Assembly (NCBI RefSeq): GCF_036785885.1
Contig: NC_092330.1
Coordinates: 20,122,525 to 20,186,524 of the forward strand
Direction: 5' to 3'
Length of the DNA: 64,000 nt
Origin: Coffea arabica
Lineage: Eukaryota; Streptophyta; Magnoliopsida; Gentianales; Rubiaceae
How positions within the stretch are numbered: position 1 is the stretch's first letter; each line of letters starts with the position of its first letter. Below, piece by piece: positions 48,016 to 61,090 of this stretch. A program made the position numbers and the translations under genes. Under the pieces are notes generated by a model that was not told the DNA's origin, searched no databases, and saw nothing but the letters and a program-made list of their open reading frames with translations.

Positions 48016-48648
48016 GGGTGCGATCATACCAGCACTAATGCACCGGATCCCATCAGAACTCCGAAGTTAAGCGTGCTTGGGCGACAGTAGTACTAGGATG
48101 GGTGACCCTAGGCCTGTCAACGGGTCGGGTCTAGACCCGGATCCGGATCGGATCGCTGAAATTTTTTCGGGTATGGGTAGGGATTTAATTCCGTTATCCG
48201 GATCCGGATCCGTTTTTTCAAACAAAAAAATGGGTCGGATACGGAATATAGTATTCCGACCCGTATTAGACCCGGATCCGGATATAAATGATTTAATAAT
48301 TTATAAAAAATATATATTATCAATATAATTTGATTAGGATGATGTATTTGAGTAAAATCAATTTGATTTATTTTCTTATTTGGTTTTTTCTTTGCATTAG
48401 TTAGAAATTAGTTTACAAATATATTTTTTTCTCTTTTTTGTTAGAAATTATAAATTTTGGCAAATTTGTTCGGGTAGACCCGACCCGGATCCGAGACTCG
48501 CCGGGTCCGGATCCGGAACACAGAATAAAAGACCCGTCGGGTAAACGGGTCGGATCCGGGTCCGGGTCCGGAATAATGAATTCCGGCCCAGACCCGGCCC
48601 GTTGACACCCCTAGGTGACCCCCTGGGAAATCCTCGTGTTGCACCCCT
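48016..48648 (+). pseudogene. 5S rRNA: 5S rRNA gene split by hAT element, copy 40 (type CM)
   Basis: C46, C70, A102. Confidence 0.94.
48109..48613. mobile_element. hAT element, copy 40 (type CM)
   Basis: T123, A482. Confidence 0.9.
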
Positions 48649-49058
48649 CCCTTTTTTGTTTCGAAATCCAAATTTCCCCTTCGTTCTTTATGCTGTAGTA
48701 ATTTAGCTCCGTCGGAACGATTGCTTTATATTTTGCTTCTCATCGAAGCATGAAGGCGGATCTGAAGGCGCGAGACAAGTCAGGAACGGTACGGCTGGAT
48801 CGAAGCCCGGATCGTCGGTCAAAGTTGTCGGCGCAAATGCATAAGCGCAAGCGTGAAGGATCAATTTCAGGATAATTGAGAGTTGTGCGACGAGGGAAAA
48901 AAAAGGTGCAAAGCAACAAGAAAAAAATATAAAAGTAAATAAATAAAAGGATGAGAGGAAATTCATGAATTGACGCTTAGAATGAATTCGGGTCCAGAAA
49001 AGCCAAACTGCTTCACAGGACGTGGCAGTTTAAAAGAATAAAGCGAAAGGAACATGGC

Positions 49059-49691
49059 GGGTGCGATCATACCAGCACTAATGCACCGGATCCCATCAGA
49101 ACTTCGAAGTTAAGCGTGCTTGGGCGACAGTAGTACTAGGATGGGTGACCCTAGGCCGGTCAACGGGTCGGGTCTACACCCGGATCCGGATCGGATCCCT
49201 GAAATTTTTGCGGGTATGGGTAGGGATTTAATTCCGTTATCCGGATCCGGATCCGTTTTTTCAAACAAAAAAACGGGTCGGATACGGAATATAGTATTCC
49301 GACCCGTATTAGACCCGGATCCGGATATAAATGATTTAATAATTTATAAAAAATATATATTATCAATATAATTTGATTAGGATGATGTATTTGAGTAAAA
49401 TCAATTTGATTTATTTTCTTATTTGGTTTTTTCTTTGCATTAGCTAGAAATTAGTTTACAAATATATCTTTTTCTCTTTTTTGTTAGAAATTATAAATTT
49501 TGGCAAATTTGTTCGGGTAGACCCGACCCGGATCCGAGACTCGCCGGGTCCGGATCCGGAACACCGAATAAAAGACCCGTCGGGTAAACGGGTCGGATCC
49601 GGGTCCGGGTCCGGAATAAAGAATTCCGGCCCGGACCCGGCCCGTTGACACCCCTAGGTGACCCCCTGGGAAATCCTCGTGTTGCACCCCT
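49059..49691 (+). pseudogene. 5S rRNA: 5S rRNA gene split by hAT element, copy 41 (D0/A chimera)
   Basis: T46, C70, A102. Upstream side as in D0, downstream side as after type A copies. Confidence 0.94.
49152..49656. mobile_element. hAT element, copy 41 (D0/A chimera)
   Basis: The left half lacks the type A marks (G99, C170), the right half has them (A446, A469). The switch lies between element bases about 170 and 446. The only such mosaic element in the window. Confidence 0.9.
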
Positions 49692-50101
49692 CCCTTTTTT
49701 GTTTCGAAATCCAAATTTTCCCTTCGTTCTTTATGCTGTAGTAATTTAGCTCCGTCGGAACGATTGCTTTATATTTTGCTTCTCATCGAAGCATGAAGGC
49801 GGATCTGAAGGCGCGAGACAAGTCAGGAACGGTACGGCTGAATCGAAGCCCGGATCGTCGGTCAATGTTGTCGGCGCAAATGCATAAGCGCAAGCGTGAA
49901 GGATCAATTTCAGGATAATTGAGAGTTGTGCGACGAGGGAAAAAAAAGGTGCAAAGCAACAAGAAAAAAATATAAAAGTAAATAAATAAAAGGATGAGAG
50001 GAAATTCATGAATTGACGCTTAGAATGAATTCGGGTCCAGAAAAGCCAAACTGCTTCACAGGACGTGGCAGTTTAAAAGAATAAAGCGAAAGGAACATGG
50101 C

Positions 50102-50734
50102 GGGTGTGATCATACCAGCACTAATGCACCGGATCCCATCAGAACTTCGAAGTTAAGCGTGCTTGGGCGACAGTAGTACTAGGATGGGTGACCCTAGGCC
50201 GGTCAACGGGTCGGGTCTACACCCGGATCCGGATCGGATCCCTGAAATTTTTGCGGGTATGGGTAGGGATTTAATTCCGTTATCCGGATCCGGATCCGTT
50301 TTTTCAAACAAAAAAACGGGTCGGATACGGAATATAGTATTCCGACCCGTATTAGACCCGGATCCGGATATAAATGATTTAATAATTTATAAAAAATATA
50401 TATTATCAATATAATTTGATTAGGATGATGTATTTGAGTAAAATCAATTTGATTTATTTTCTTATTTGGTTTTTTCTTTGCATTAGCTAGAAATTTGTTT
50501 ACAAATATATCTTTTTCTCTTTTTTGTTAGAAATTATAAATTTTGGCAAATTTGTTCGGGTAGACCCGACCCGGATCCGAGACTCGCCGGGTCCGGATCC
50601 GGAACACCGAATAAAAGACCCGTCGGGTAAACGGGTCGGCTCCGGGTCCGGGTCCGGAATAATGAATTCCGGCCCGGACCCGGCCCGTTGACACCCCTAG
50701 GTGACCCCCTGGGAAATCCTCGTGTTGCACCCCT
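50102..50734 (+). pseudogene. 5S rRNA: 5S rRNA gene split by hAT element, copy 42 (type B1)
   Basis: T6, T46, C70, A102. Confidence 0.94.
50195..50699. mobile_element. hAT element, copy 42 (type B1)
   Basis: CCG, T302, C446. Confidence 0.9.
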
Positions 50735-51144
50735 CCCTTTTTTGTTTCGAAATCCAAATTTTCCCTTCGTTCTTTATGCTGTAGTAATTTAGCTCCGTCG
50801 GAACGATTGCTTTATATTTTGCTTCTCATCGAAGCATGAAGGCGGATCTGAAGGCGCGAGACAAGTCAGGAACGGTACGGCTGGATCGAAGCCCGGATCG
50901 TCGGTCAAAGTTGTCGGCGCAAATGCATAAGCGCAAGCGTGAAGGATCAATTTCAGGATAATTGAGAGTTGTGCGACGAGGGAAAAAAAAGGTGCAAAGC
51001 AACAAGAAAAAAATATAAAAGTAAATAAATAAAAGGATGAGAGGAAATTCATGAATTGACGCTTAGAATGAATTCGGGTCCAGAAAAGCCAAACTGCTTC
51101 ACAGGACGTGGCAGTTTAAAAGAATAAAGCGAAAGGAACATGGC

Positions 51145-51777
51145 GGGTGCGATCATACCAGCACTAATGCACCGGATCCCATCAGAACTTCGAAGTTAAG
51201 CGTGCTTGGGCGACAGTAGTACTAGGATGGGTGACCCTAGGCCTGTCAACGGGTCGGGTCTACACCCGGATCCGGATCGGATCCCTGAAATTTTTGCGGG
51301 TATGGGTAGGGATTTAATTCCGTTATCCGGATCCGGATCCGTTTTTTCAAACAAAAAAACGGGTCGGATACGGAATATAGTATTCCGACCCGTATTAGAC
51401 CCGGATCCGGATATAAATGATTTAATAATTTATAAAAAATATATATTATCAATATAATTTGATTAGGATGATGTATTTGAGTAAAATCAATTTGATTTAT
51501 TTTCTTATTTGGTTTTTTCTTTGCATTAGCTAGAAATTTGTTTACAAATATATCTTTTTCTCTTTTTTGTTAGAAATTATAAATTTTGGCAAATTTGTTC
51601 GGGTAGACCCGACCCGGATCCGAGACTCGCCGGGTCCGGATCCGGAACACCGAATAAAAGACCCGTCGGGTAAACGGGTCGGCTCCGGGTCCGGGTCCGG
51701 AATAATGAATTCCGGCCCGGACCCGGCCCGTTGACACCCCTAGGTGACCCCCTGGGAAATCCTCGTGTTGCACCCCT
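51145..51777 (+). pseudogene. 5S rRNA: 5S rRNA gene split by hAT element, copy 43 (type B2)
   Basis: T46, C70, A102. Its upstream spacer reads TGGATCGAAGCC, where other B2 copies after B1 have TGAATCG. Confidence 0.94.
51238..51742. mobile_element. hAT element, copy 43 (type B2)
   Basis: CCT, T302, C446. Confidence 0.9.
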
Positions 51778-52187
51778 CCCTTTTTTGTTTCGAAATCCAA
51801 ATTTTCCCTTCGTTCTTTATGCTGTAGTAATTTAGCTCCGTCGGAACGATTGCTTTATATTTTGCTTCTCATCGAAGCATGAAGGCGGATCTGAAGGCGC
51901 GAGACAAGTCAGGAACGGTACGGCTGGATCGAAGCCCGGATCGTCGGTCAAAGTTGTCGGCGCAAATGCATAAGCGCAAGCGTGAAGGATCAATTTCAGG
52001 ATAATTGAGAGTTGTGCGACGAGGGAAAAAAAAGGTGCAAAGCAACAAGAAAAAAATATAAAAGTAAATAAATAAAAGGATGAGAGGAAATTCATGAATT
52101 GACGCTTAGAATGAATTCGGGTCCAGAAAAGCCAAACTGCTTCACAGGACGTGGCAGTTTAAAAGAATAAAGCGAAAGGAACATGGC

Positions 52188-52820
52188 GGGTGCGATCATA
52201 CCAGCACTAATGCACCGGATCCCATCAGAACTTCGAAGTTAAGCGTGCTTGGGCGACAGTAGTACTAGGATGGGTGACCCTAGGCCGGTCAACGGGTCGG
52301 GTCTACACCCGGATCCGGATCGGATCCCTGAAATTTTTGCGGGTATGGGTAGGGATTTAATTCCGTTATCCGGATCCGGATCCGTTTTTTCAAACAAAAA
52401 AACGGGTCGGATACGGAATATAGTATTCCGACCCGTATTAGACCCGGATTCGGATATAAATGATTTAATAATTTATAAAAAATATATATTATCAATATAA
52501 TTTGATTAGGATGATGTATTTGAGTAAAATCAATTTGATTTATTTTCTTATTTGGTTTTTTCTTTGCATTAGCTAGAAATTAGTTTACAAATATATCTTT
52601 TTCTCTTTTTTGTTAGAAATTATAAATTTTGGCAAATTTGTTCGGGTAGACCCGACCCGGATCCGAGACTCGCCGGGTCCGGATCCGGAACACCGAATAA
52701 AAGACCCGTCGGGTAAACGGGTCGGCTCCGGGTCCGGGTCCGGAATAATGAATTCCGGCCCGGACCCGGCCCGTTGACACCCCTAGGTGACCCCCTGGGA
52801 AATCCTCGTGTTGCACCCCT
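52188..52820 (+). pseudogene. 5S rRNA: 5S rRNA gene split by hAT element, copy 44 (type D)
   Basis: T46, C70, A102. Starts a run of three 2620-bp modules. Confidence 0.94.
52281..52785. mobile_element. hAT element, copy 44 (type D)
   Basis: T170, A302, C446. Confidence 0.9.
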
Positions 52821-53232
52821 CCCTTTTTTGTTTCGAAATCCAAATTTCCCCTTCGTTCTTTATGCTGTAGTAATTTAGCTCCGTCGGAACGATTGCTTTA
52901 TATTTTGCTTCTCATCGAAGCATGAAGGCGGATCTGAAGGCGCGAGACAAGTCAGGAACGGTACGGCTGGATCGAAACCCGGATCGTCGGTCAAAGTTGT
53001 CGGCGCAAATGTATAAGTGCAAGCGTGAAGGATCAATTTCAGAATAATTGAGAGTTGCGCGACGAGGGAAAAAAAAATGGTGCAAATCAACAAGAAAAAA
53101 ATGTAAAAGTAAATAAATAAAAGGATGAGGGGAAATTCTTGAATTGACGCTTAAAATGAATTCGGGTCCAGAAAAGCCACACTGCTTCACAGGACGGGGC
53201 AGTTTAAAAGAATAAAGCGAAAGGAACATGGT

Positions 53233-53352
53233 GGGTGCGATCATACCAGCACTAATGCACCGGATCCCATCAGAACTCCGAAGTTAAGCATGCTTGGGCG
53301 AGAGTAGTACTAGGATGGGTGACCCCCTGGGAAGTCCTCGTGTTGCACCCCT
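53233..53352 (+). rRNA. 5S rRNA: 5S ribosomal RNA gene, uninterrupted, class II
   Basis: A58 and T at -1. Confidence 0.96.
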
Positions 53353-53764
53353 CCCTTTTTTGTTTCGAAATCCAAATTTCCCCTTCGTTCTTTATGCTGT
53401 AGTAATTTAGTTCCGTCGGAACGATTGCTTTATATTTTGCTTCTTATCGAAGCATGAAGGCGGATCTGAAGGCGCGAGACAAGTCAGGAACGGTACGGCT
53501 GGATCGAAGCCCGGATCGTCGGTCAAAGTTGTCGGCGCAAATGTATAAGTGCAAGCGTGAAGGATCAATTTCAGAATAATTGAGAGTTGCGCGACGAGGG
53601 AAAAAAAAATGGTGCAAATCAACAAGAAAAAAATGTAAAAGTAAATAAATAAAAGGATGAGGGGAAATTCTTGAATTGACGCTTAAAATGAATTCGGGTC
53701 CAGAAAAGCCAAACTGCTTCACAGGACGTGGCAGTTTAAAAGAATAAAGCGAAAGAAACATGGC

Positions 53765-54397
53765 GGGTGCGATCATACCAGCACTAATGCACCGGATCCC
53801 ATCAGAACTCCGAAGTTAAGCGTGCTTGGGCGACAGTAGTACTAGGATGGGTGACCCTAGGCCTGTCAACGGGTCGGGTCTAGACCCGGATCCGGATCGG
53901 ATCGCTGAAATTTTTTCGGGTATGGGTAGGGATTTAATTCCGTTATCCGGATCCGGATCCGTTTTTTCAAACAAAAAAATGGGTCGGATACGGAATATAG
54001 TATTCCGACCCGTATTAGACCCGGATCCGGATATAAATGATTTAATAATTTATAAAAAATATATATTATCAATATAATTTGATTAGGATGATGTATTTGA
54101 GTAAAATCAATTTGATTTATTTTCTTATTTGGTTTTTTCTTTGCATTAGTTAGAAATTAGTTTACAAATATATTTTTTTCTCTTTTTTGTTAGAAATTAT
54201 AAATTTTGGCAAATTTGTTCGGGTAGACCCGACCCGGATCCGAGACTCGCCGGGTCCGGATCCGGAACACAGAATAAAAGACCCGTCGGGTAAACGGGTC
54301 GGATCCGGGTCCGGGTCCGGAATAATGAATTCCGGCCCAGACCCGGCCCGTTGACACCCCTAGGTGACCCCCTGGGAAATCCTCGTGTTGCACCCCT
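53765..54397 (+). pseudogene. 5S rRNA: 5S rRNA gene split by hAT element, copy 45 (type CM)
   Basis: C46, C70, A102. Confidence 0.94.
53858..54362. mobile_element. hAT element, copy 45 (type CM)
   Basis: T123, A482. Confidence 0.9.
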
Positions 54398-54807
54398 CCC
54401 TTTTTTGTTTCGAAATCCAAATTTCCCCTTCGTTCTTTATGCTGTAGTAATTTAGCTCCGTCGGAACGATTGCTTTATATTTTGCTTCTCATCGAAGCAT
54501 GAAGGCGGATCTGAAGGCGCGAGACAAGTCAGGAACGGTACGGCTGGATCGAAGCCCGGATCGTCGGTCAAAGTTGTCGGCGCAAATGCATAAGCGCAAG
54601 CGTGAAGGATCAATTTCAGGATAATTGAGAGTTGTGCGACGAGGGAAAAAAAAGGTGCAAAGCAACAAGAAAAAAATATAAAAGTAAATAAATAAAAGGA
54701 TGAGAGGAAATTCATGAATTGACGCTTAGAATGAATTCGGGTCCAGAAAAGCCAAACTGCTTCACAGGACGTGGCAGTTTAAAAGAATAAAGCGAAAGGA
54801 ACATGGC

Positions 54808-55440
54808 GGGTGCGATCATACCAGCACTAATGCACCGGATCCCATCAGAACTTCGAAGTTAAGCGTGCTTGGGCGACAGTAGTACTAGGATGGGTGACCC
54901 TAGGCCGGTCAACGGGTCGGGTCTACACCCGGATCCGGATCGGATCCCTGAAATTTTTGCGGGTATGGGTAGGGATTTAATTCCGTTATCCGGATCCGGA
55001 TCCGTTTTTTCAAACAAAAAAACGGGTCGGATACGGAATATAGTATTCCGACCCGTATTAGACCCGGATTCGGATATAAATGATTTAATAATTTATAAAA
55101 AATATATATTATCAATATAATTTGATTAGGATGATGTATTTGAGTAAAATCAATTTGATTTATTTTCTTATTTGGTTTTTTCTTTGCATTAGCTAGAAAT
55201 TAGTTTACAAATATATCTTTTTCTCTTTTTTGTTAGAAATTATAAATTTTGGCAAATTTGTTCGGGTAGACCCGACCCGGATCCGAGACTCGCCGGGTCC
55301 GGATCCGGAACACCGAATAAAAGACCCGTCGGGTAAACGGGTCGGCTCCGGGTCCGGGTCCGGAATAATGAATTCCGGCCCGGACCCGGCCCGTTGACAC
55401 CCCTAGGTGACCCCCTGGGAAATCCTCGTGTTGCACCCCT
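54808..55440 (+). pseudogene. 5S rRNA: 5S rRNA gene split by hAT element, copy 46 (type D)
   Basis: T46, C70, A102. Confidence 0.94.
54901..55405. mobile_element. hAT element, copy 46 (type D)
   Basis: T170, A302, C446. Confidence 0.9.
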
Positions 55441-55852
55441 CCCTTTTTTGTTTCGAAATCCAAATTTCCCCTTCGTTCTTTATGCTGTAGTAATTTAGCT
55501 CCGTCGGAACGATTGCTTTATATTTTGCTTCTCATCGAAGCATGAAGGCGGATCTGAAGGCGCGAGACAAGTCAGGAACGGTACGGCTGGATCGAAACCC
55601 GGATCGTCGGTCAAAGTTGTCGGCGCAAATGTATAAGTGCAAGCGTGAAGGATCAATTTCAGAATAATTGAGAGTTGCGCGACGAGGGAAAAAAAAATGG
55701 TGCAAATCAACAAGAAAAAAATGTAAAAGTAAATAAATAAAAGGATGAGGGGAAATTCTTGAATTGACGCTTAAAATGAATTCGGGTCCAGAAAAGCCAC
55801 ACTGCTTCACAGGACGGGGCAGTTTAAAAGAATAAAGCGAAAGGAACATGGT

Positions 55853-55972
55853 GGGTGCGATCATACCAGCACTAATGCACCGGATCCCATCAGAACTCCG
55901 AAGTTAAGCATGCTTGGGCGAGAGTAGTACTAGGATGGGTGACCCCCTGGGAAGTCCTCGTGTTGCACCCCT
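55853..55972 (+). rRNA. 5S rRNA: 5S ribosomal RNA gene, uninterrupted, class II
   Basis: A58 and T at -1. Confidence 0.96.
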
Positions 55973-56384
55973 CCCTTTTTTGTTTCGAAATCCAAATTTC
56001 CCCTTCGTTCTTTATGCTGTAGTAATTTAGCTCCGTCGGAACGATTGCTTTATATTTTGCTTCTTATCGAAGCATGAAGGCGGATCTGAAGGCGCGAGAC
56101 AAGTCAGGAACGGTACGGCTGGATCGAAGCCCGGATCGTCGGTCAAAGTTGTCGGCGCAAATGTATAAGTGCAAGCGTGAAGGATCAATTTCAGAATAAT
56201 TGAGAGTTGCGCGACGAGGGAAAAAAAAATGGTGCAAATCAACAAGAAAAAAATGTAAAAGTAAATAAATAAAAGGATGAGGGGAAATTCTTGAATTGAC
56301 GCTTAAAATGAATTCGGGTCCAGAAAAGCCAAACTGCTTCACAGGACGTGGCAGTTTAAAAGAATAAAGCGAAAGAAACATGGC

Positions 56385-57017
56385 GGGTGCGATCATACCA
56401 GCACTAATGCACCGGATCCCATCAGAACTCCGAAGTTAAGCGTGCTTGGGCGACAGTAGTACTAGGATGGGTGACCCTAGGCCTGTCAACGGGTCGGGTC
56501 TAGACCCGGATCCGGATCGGATCGCTGAAATTTTTTCGGGTATGGGTAGGGATTTAATTCCGTTATCCGGATCCGGATCCGTTTTTTCAAACAAAAAAAT
56601 GGGTCGGATACGGAATATAGTATTCCGACCCGTATTAGACCCGGATCCGGATATAAATGATTTAATAATTTATAAAAAATATATATTATCAATATAATTT
56701 GATTAGGATGATGTATTTGAGTAAAATCAATTTGATTTATTTTCTTATTTGGTTTTTTCTTTGCATTAGTTAGAAATTAGTTTACAAATATATTTTTTTC
56801 TCTTTTTTGTTAGAAATTATAAATTTTGGCAAATTTGTTCGGGTAGACCCGACCCGGATCCGAGACTCGCCGGGTCCGGATCCGGAACACAGAATAAAAG
56901 ACCCGTCGGGTAAACGGGTCGGATCCGGGTCCGGGTCCGGAATAATGAATTCCGGCCCAGACCCGGCCCGTTGACACCCCTAGGTGACCCCCTGGGAAAT
57001 CCTCGTGTTGCACCCCT
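56385..57017 (+). pseudogene. 5S rRNA: 5S rRNA gene split by hAT element, copy 47 (type CM)
   Basis: C46, C70, A102. Confidence 0.94.
56478..56982. mobile_element. hAT element, copy 47 (type CM)
   Basis: T123, A482. Confidence 0.9.
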
Positions 57018-57427
57018 CCCTTTTTTGTTTCGAAATCCAAATTTCCCCTTCGTTCTTTATGCTGTAGTAATTTAGCTCCGTCGGAACGATTGCTTTATAT
57101 TTTGCTTCTCATCGAAGCATGAAGGCGGATCTGAAGGCGCGAGACAAGTCAGGAACGGTACGGCTGGATCGAAGCCCGGATCGTCGGTCAAAGTTGTCGG
57201 CGCAAATGCATAAGCGCAAGCGTGAAGGATCAATTTCAGGATAATTGAGAGTTGTGCGACGAGGGAAAAAAAAGGTGCAAAGCAACAAGAAAAAAATATA
57301 AAAGTAAATAAATAAAAGGATGAGAGGAAATTCATGAATTGACGCTTAGAATGAATTCGGGTCCAGAAAAGCCAAACTGCTTCACAGGACGTGGCAGTTT
57401 AAAAGAATAAAGCGAAAGGAACATGGC

Positions 57428-58060
57428 GGGTGCGATCATACCAGCACTAATGCACCGGATCCCATCAGAACTTCGAAGTTAAGCGTGCTTGGGCGACAGT
57501 AGTACTAGGATGGGTGACCCTAGGCCGGTCAACGGGTCGGGTCTACACCCGGATCCGGATCGGATCCCTGAAATTTTTGCGGGTATGGGTAGGGATTTAA
57601 TTCCGTTATCCGGATCCGGATCCGTTTTTTCAAACAAAAAAACGGGTCGGATACGGAATATAGTATTCCGACCCGTATTAGACCCGGATTCGGATATAAA
57701 TGATTTAATAATTTATAAAAAATATATATTATCAATATAATTTGATTAGGATGATGTATTTGAGTAAAATCAATTTGATTTATTTTCTTATTTGGTTTTT
57801 TCTTTGCATTAGCTAGAAATTAGTTTACAAATATATCTTTTTCTCTTTTTTGTTAGAAATTATAAATTTTGGCAAATTTGTTCGGGTAGACCCGACCCGG
57901 ATCCGAGACTCGCCGGGTCCGGATCCGGAACACCGAATAAAAGACCCGTCGGGTAAACGGGTCGGCTCCGGGTCCGGGTCCGGAATAATGAATTCCGGCC
58001 CGGACCCGGCCCGTTGACACCCCTAGGTGACCCCCTGGGAAATCCTCGTGTTGCACCCCT
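57428..58060 (+). pseudogene. 5S rRNA: 5S rRNA gene split by hAT element, copy 48 (type D)
   Basis: T46, C70, A102. Confidence 0.94.
57521..58025. mobile_element. hAT element, copy 48 (type D)
   Basis: T170, A302, C446. Confidence 0.9.
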
Positions 58061-58472
58061 CCCTTTTTTGTTTCGAAATCCAAATTTCCCCTTCGTTCTT
58101 TATGCTGTAGTAATTTAGCTCCGTCGGAACGATTGCTTTATATTTTGCTTCTCATCGAAGCATGAAGGCGGATCTGAAGGCGCGAGACAAGTCAGGAACG
58201 GTACGGCTGGATCGAAACCCGGATCGTCGGTCAAAGTTGTCGGCGCAAATGTATAAGTGCAAGCGTGAAGGATCAATTTCAGAATAATTGAGAGTTGCGC
58301 GACGAGGGAAAAAAAAATGGTGCAAATCAACAAGAAAAAAATGTAAAAGTAAATAAATAAAAGGATGAGGGGAAATTCTTGAATTGACGCTTAAAATGAA
58401 TTCGGGTCCAGAAAAGCCACACTGCTTCACAGGACGGGGCAGTTTAAAAGAATAAAGCGAAAGGAACATGGT

Positions 58473-58592
58473 GGGTGCGATCATACCAGCACTAATGCAC
58501 CGGATCCCATCAGAACTCCGAAGTTAAGCATGCTTGGGCGAGAGTAGTACTAGGATGGGTGACCCCCTGGGAAGTCCTCGTGTTGCACCCCT
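58473..58592 (+). rRNA. 5S rRNA: 5S ribosomal RNA gene, uninterrupted, class II
   Basis: A58 and T at -1. Confidence 0.96.
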
Positions 58593-59004
58593 CCCTTTTT
58601 TGTTTCGAAATCCAAATTTCCCCTTCGTTCTTTATGCTGTAGTAATTTAGCTCCGTCGGAACGATTGCTTTATATTTTGCTTCTTATCGAAGCATGAAGG
58701 CGGATCTGAAGGCGCGAGACAAGTCAGGAACGGTACGGCTGGATCGAAGCCCGGATCGTCGGTCAAAGTTGTCGGCGCAAATGTATAAGTGCAAGCGTGA
58801 AGGATCAATTTCAGAATAATTGAGAGTTGCGCGACGAGGGAAAAAAAAATGGTGCAAATCAACAAGAAAAAAATGTAAAAGTAAATAAATAAAAGGATGA
58901 GGGGAAATTCTTGAATTGACGCTTAAAATGAATTCGGGTCCAGAAAAGCCAAACTGCTTCACAGGACGTGGCAGTTTAAAAGAATAAAGCGAAAGAAACA
59001 TGGC

Positions 59005-59637
59005 GGGTGCGATCATACCAGCACTAATGCACCGGATCCCATCAGAACTCCGAAGTTAAGCGTGCTTGGGCGACAGTAGTACTAGGATGGGTGACCCTAG
59101 GCCTGTCAACGGGTCGGGTCTAGACCCGGATCCGGATCGGATCGCTGAAATTTTTTCGGGTATGGGTAGGGATTTAATTCCGTTATCCGGATCCGGATCC
59201 GTTTTTTCAAACAAAAAAATGGGTCGGATACGGAATATAGTATTCCGACCCGTATTAGACCCGGATCCGGATATAAATGATTTAATAATTTATAAAAAAT
59301 ATATATTATCAATATAATTTGATTAGGATGATGTATTTGAGTAAAATCAATTTGATTTATTTTCTTATTTGGTTTTTTCTTTGCATTAGTTAGAAATTAG
59401 TTTACAAATATATTTTTTTCTCTTTTTTGTTAGAAATTATAAATTTTGGCAAATTTGTTCGGGTAGACCCGACCCGGATCCGAGACTCGCCGGGTCCGGA
59501 TCCGGAACACAGAATAAAAGACCCGTCGGGTAAACGGGTCGGATCCGGGTCCGGGTCCGGAATAATGAATTCCGGCCCAGACCCGGCCCGTTGACACCCC
59601 TAGGTGACCCCCTGGGAAATCCTCGTGTTGCACCCCT
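59005..59637 (+). pseudogene. 5S rRNA: 5S rRNA gene split by hAT element, copy 49 (type CM)
   Basis: C46, C70, A102. Confidence 0.94.
59098..59602. mobile_element. hAT element, copy 49 (type CM)
   Basis: T123, A482. Confidence 0.9.
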
Positions 59638-60047
59638 CCCTTTTTTGTTTCGAAATCCAAATTTCCCCTTCGTTCTTTATGCTGTAGTAATTTAGCTCCG
59701 TCGGAACGATTGCTTTATATTTTGCTTCTCATCGAAGCATGAAGGCGGATCTGAAGGCGCGAGACAAGTCAGGAACGGTACGGCTGGATCGAAGCCCGGA
59801 TCGTCGGTCAAAGTTGTCGGCGCAAATGCATAAGCGCAAGCGTGAAGGATCAATTTCAGGATAATTGAGAGTTGTGCGACGAGGGAAAAAAAAGGTGCAA
59901 AGCAACAAGAAAAAAATATAAAAGTAAATAAATAAAAGGATGAGAGGAAATTCATGAATTGACGCTTAGAATGAATTCGGGTCCAGAAAAGCCAAACTGC
60001 TTCACAGGACGTGGCAGTTTAAAAGAATAAAGCGAAAGGAACATGGC

Positions 60048-60680
60048 GGGTGCGATCATACCAGCACTAATGCACCGGATCCCATCAGAACTTCGAAGTT
60101 AAGCGTGCTTGGGCGACAGTAGTACTAGGATGGGTGACCCTAGGCCGGTCAACGGGTCGGGTCTACACCCGGATCCGGATCGGATCCCTGAAATTTTTGC
60201 GGGTATGGGTAGGGATTTAATTCCGTTATCCGGATCCGGATCCGTTTTTTCAAACAAAAAAACGGGTCGGATACGGAATATAGTATTCCGACCCGTATTA
60301 GACCCGGATCCGGATATAAATGATTTAATAATTTATAAAAAATATATATTATCAATATAATTTGATTAGGATGATGTATTTGAGTAAAATCAATTTGATT
60401 TATTTTCTTATTTGGTTTTTTCTTTGCATTAGCTAGAAATTTGTTTACAAATATATCTTTTTCTCTTTTTTGTTAGAAATTATAAATTTTGGCAAATTTG
60501 TTCGGGTAGACCCGACCCGGATCCGAGACTCGCCGGGTCCGGATCCGGAACACCGAATAAAAGACCCGTCGGGTAAACGGGTCGGCTCCGGGTCCGGGTC
60601 CGGAATAATGAATTCCGGCCCGGACCCGGCCCGTTGACACCCCTAGGTGACCCCCTGGGAAATCCTCGTGTTGCACCCCT
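60048..60680 (+). pseudogene. 5S rRNA: 5S rRNA gene split by hAT element, copy 50 (B1-like)
   Basis: T46, C70, A102 but C6, so it lacks the T6 of true B1 copies. Confidence 0.94.
60141..60645. mobile_element. hAT element, copy 50 (B1-like)
   Basis: CCG, C170, T302, C446. With its D-like upstream spacer it looks like a D0/B1 recombinant. Confidence 0.88.
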
Positions 60681-61090
60681 CCCTTTTTTGTTTCGAAATC
60701 CAAATTTTCCCTTCGTTCTTTATGCTGTAGTAATTTAGCTCCGTCGGAACGATTGCTTTATATTTTGCTTCTCATCGAAGCATGAAGGCGGATCTGAAGG
60801 CGCGAGACAAGTCAGGAACGGTACGGCTGAATCGAAGCCCGGATCGTCGGTCAATGTTGTCGGCGCAAATGCATAAGCGCAAGCGTGAAGGATCAATTTC
60901 AGGATAATTGAGAGTTGTGCGACGAGGGAAAAAAAAGGTGCAAAGCAACAAGAAAAAAATATAAAAGTAAATAAATAAAAGGATGAGAGGAAATTCATGA
61001 ATTGACGCTTAGAATGAATTCGGGTCCAGAAAAGCCAAACTGCTTCACAGGACGTGGCAGTTTAAAAGAATAAAGCGAAAGGAACATGGC

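Larger units (their letters stand above)
40690..52187 (+). repeat. Two 5749-bp modules
   Basis: 40690-46438: D, class II, CM, D, B1, B2. 46439-52187: D, class II, CM, D0/A chimera, B1, B2. The modules differ mainly in the fourth unit. Confidence 0.87.
52188..60047 (+). repeat. Three 2620-bp modules (D, uninterrupted class II, CM)
   Basis: Modules start at 52188, 54808 and 57428. The first keeps AGTTCCG at 53411; the other two have AGCTCCG. Confidence 0.88.
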
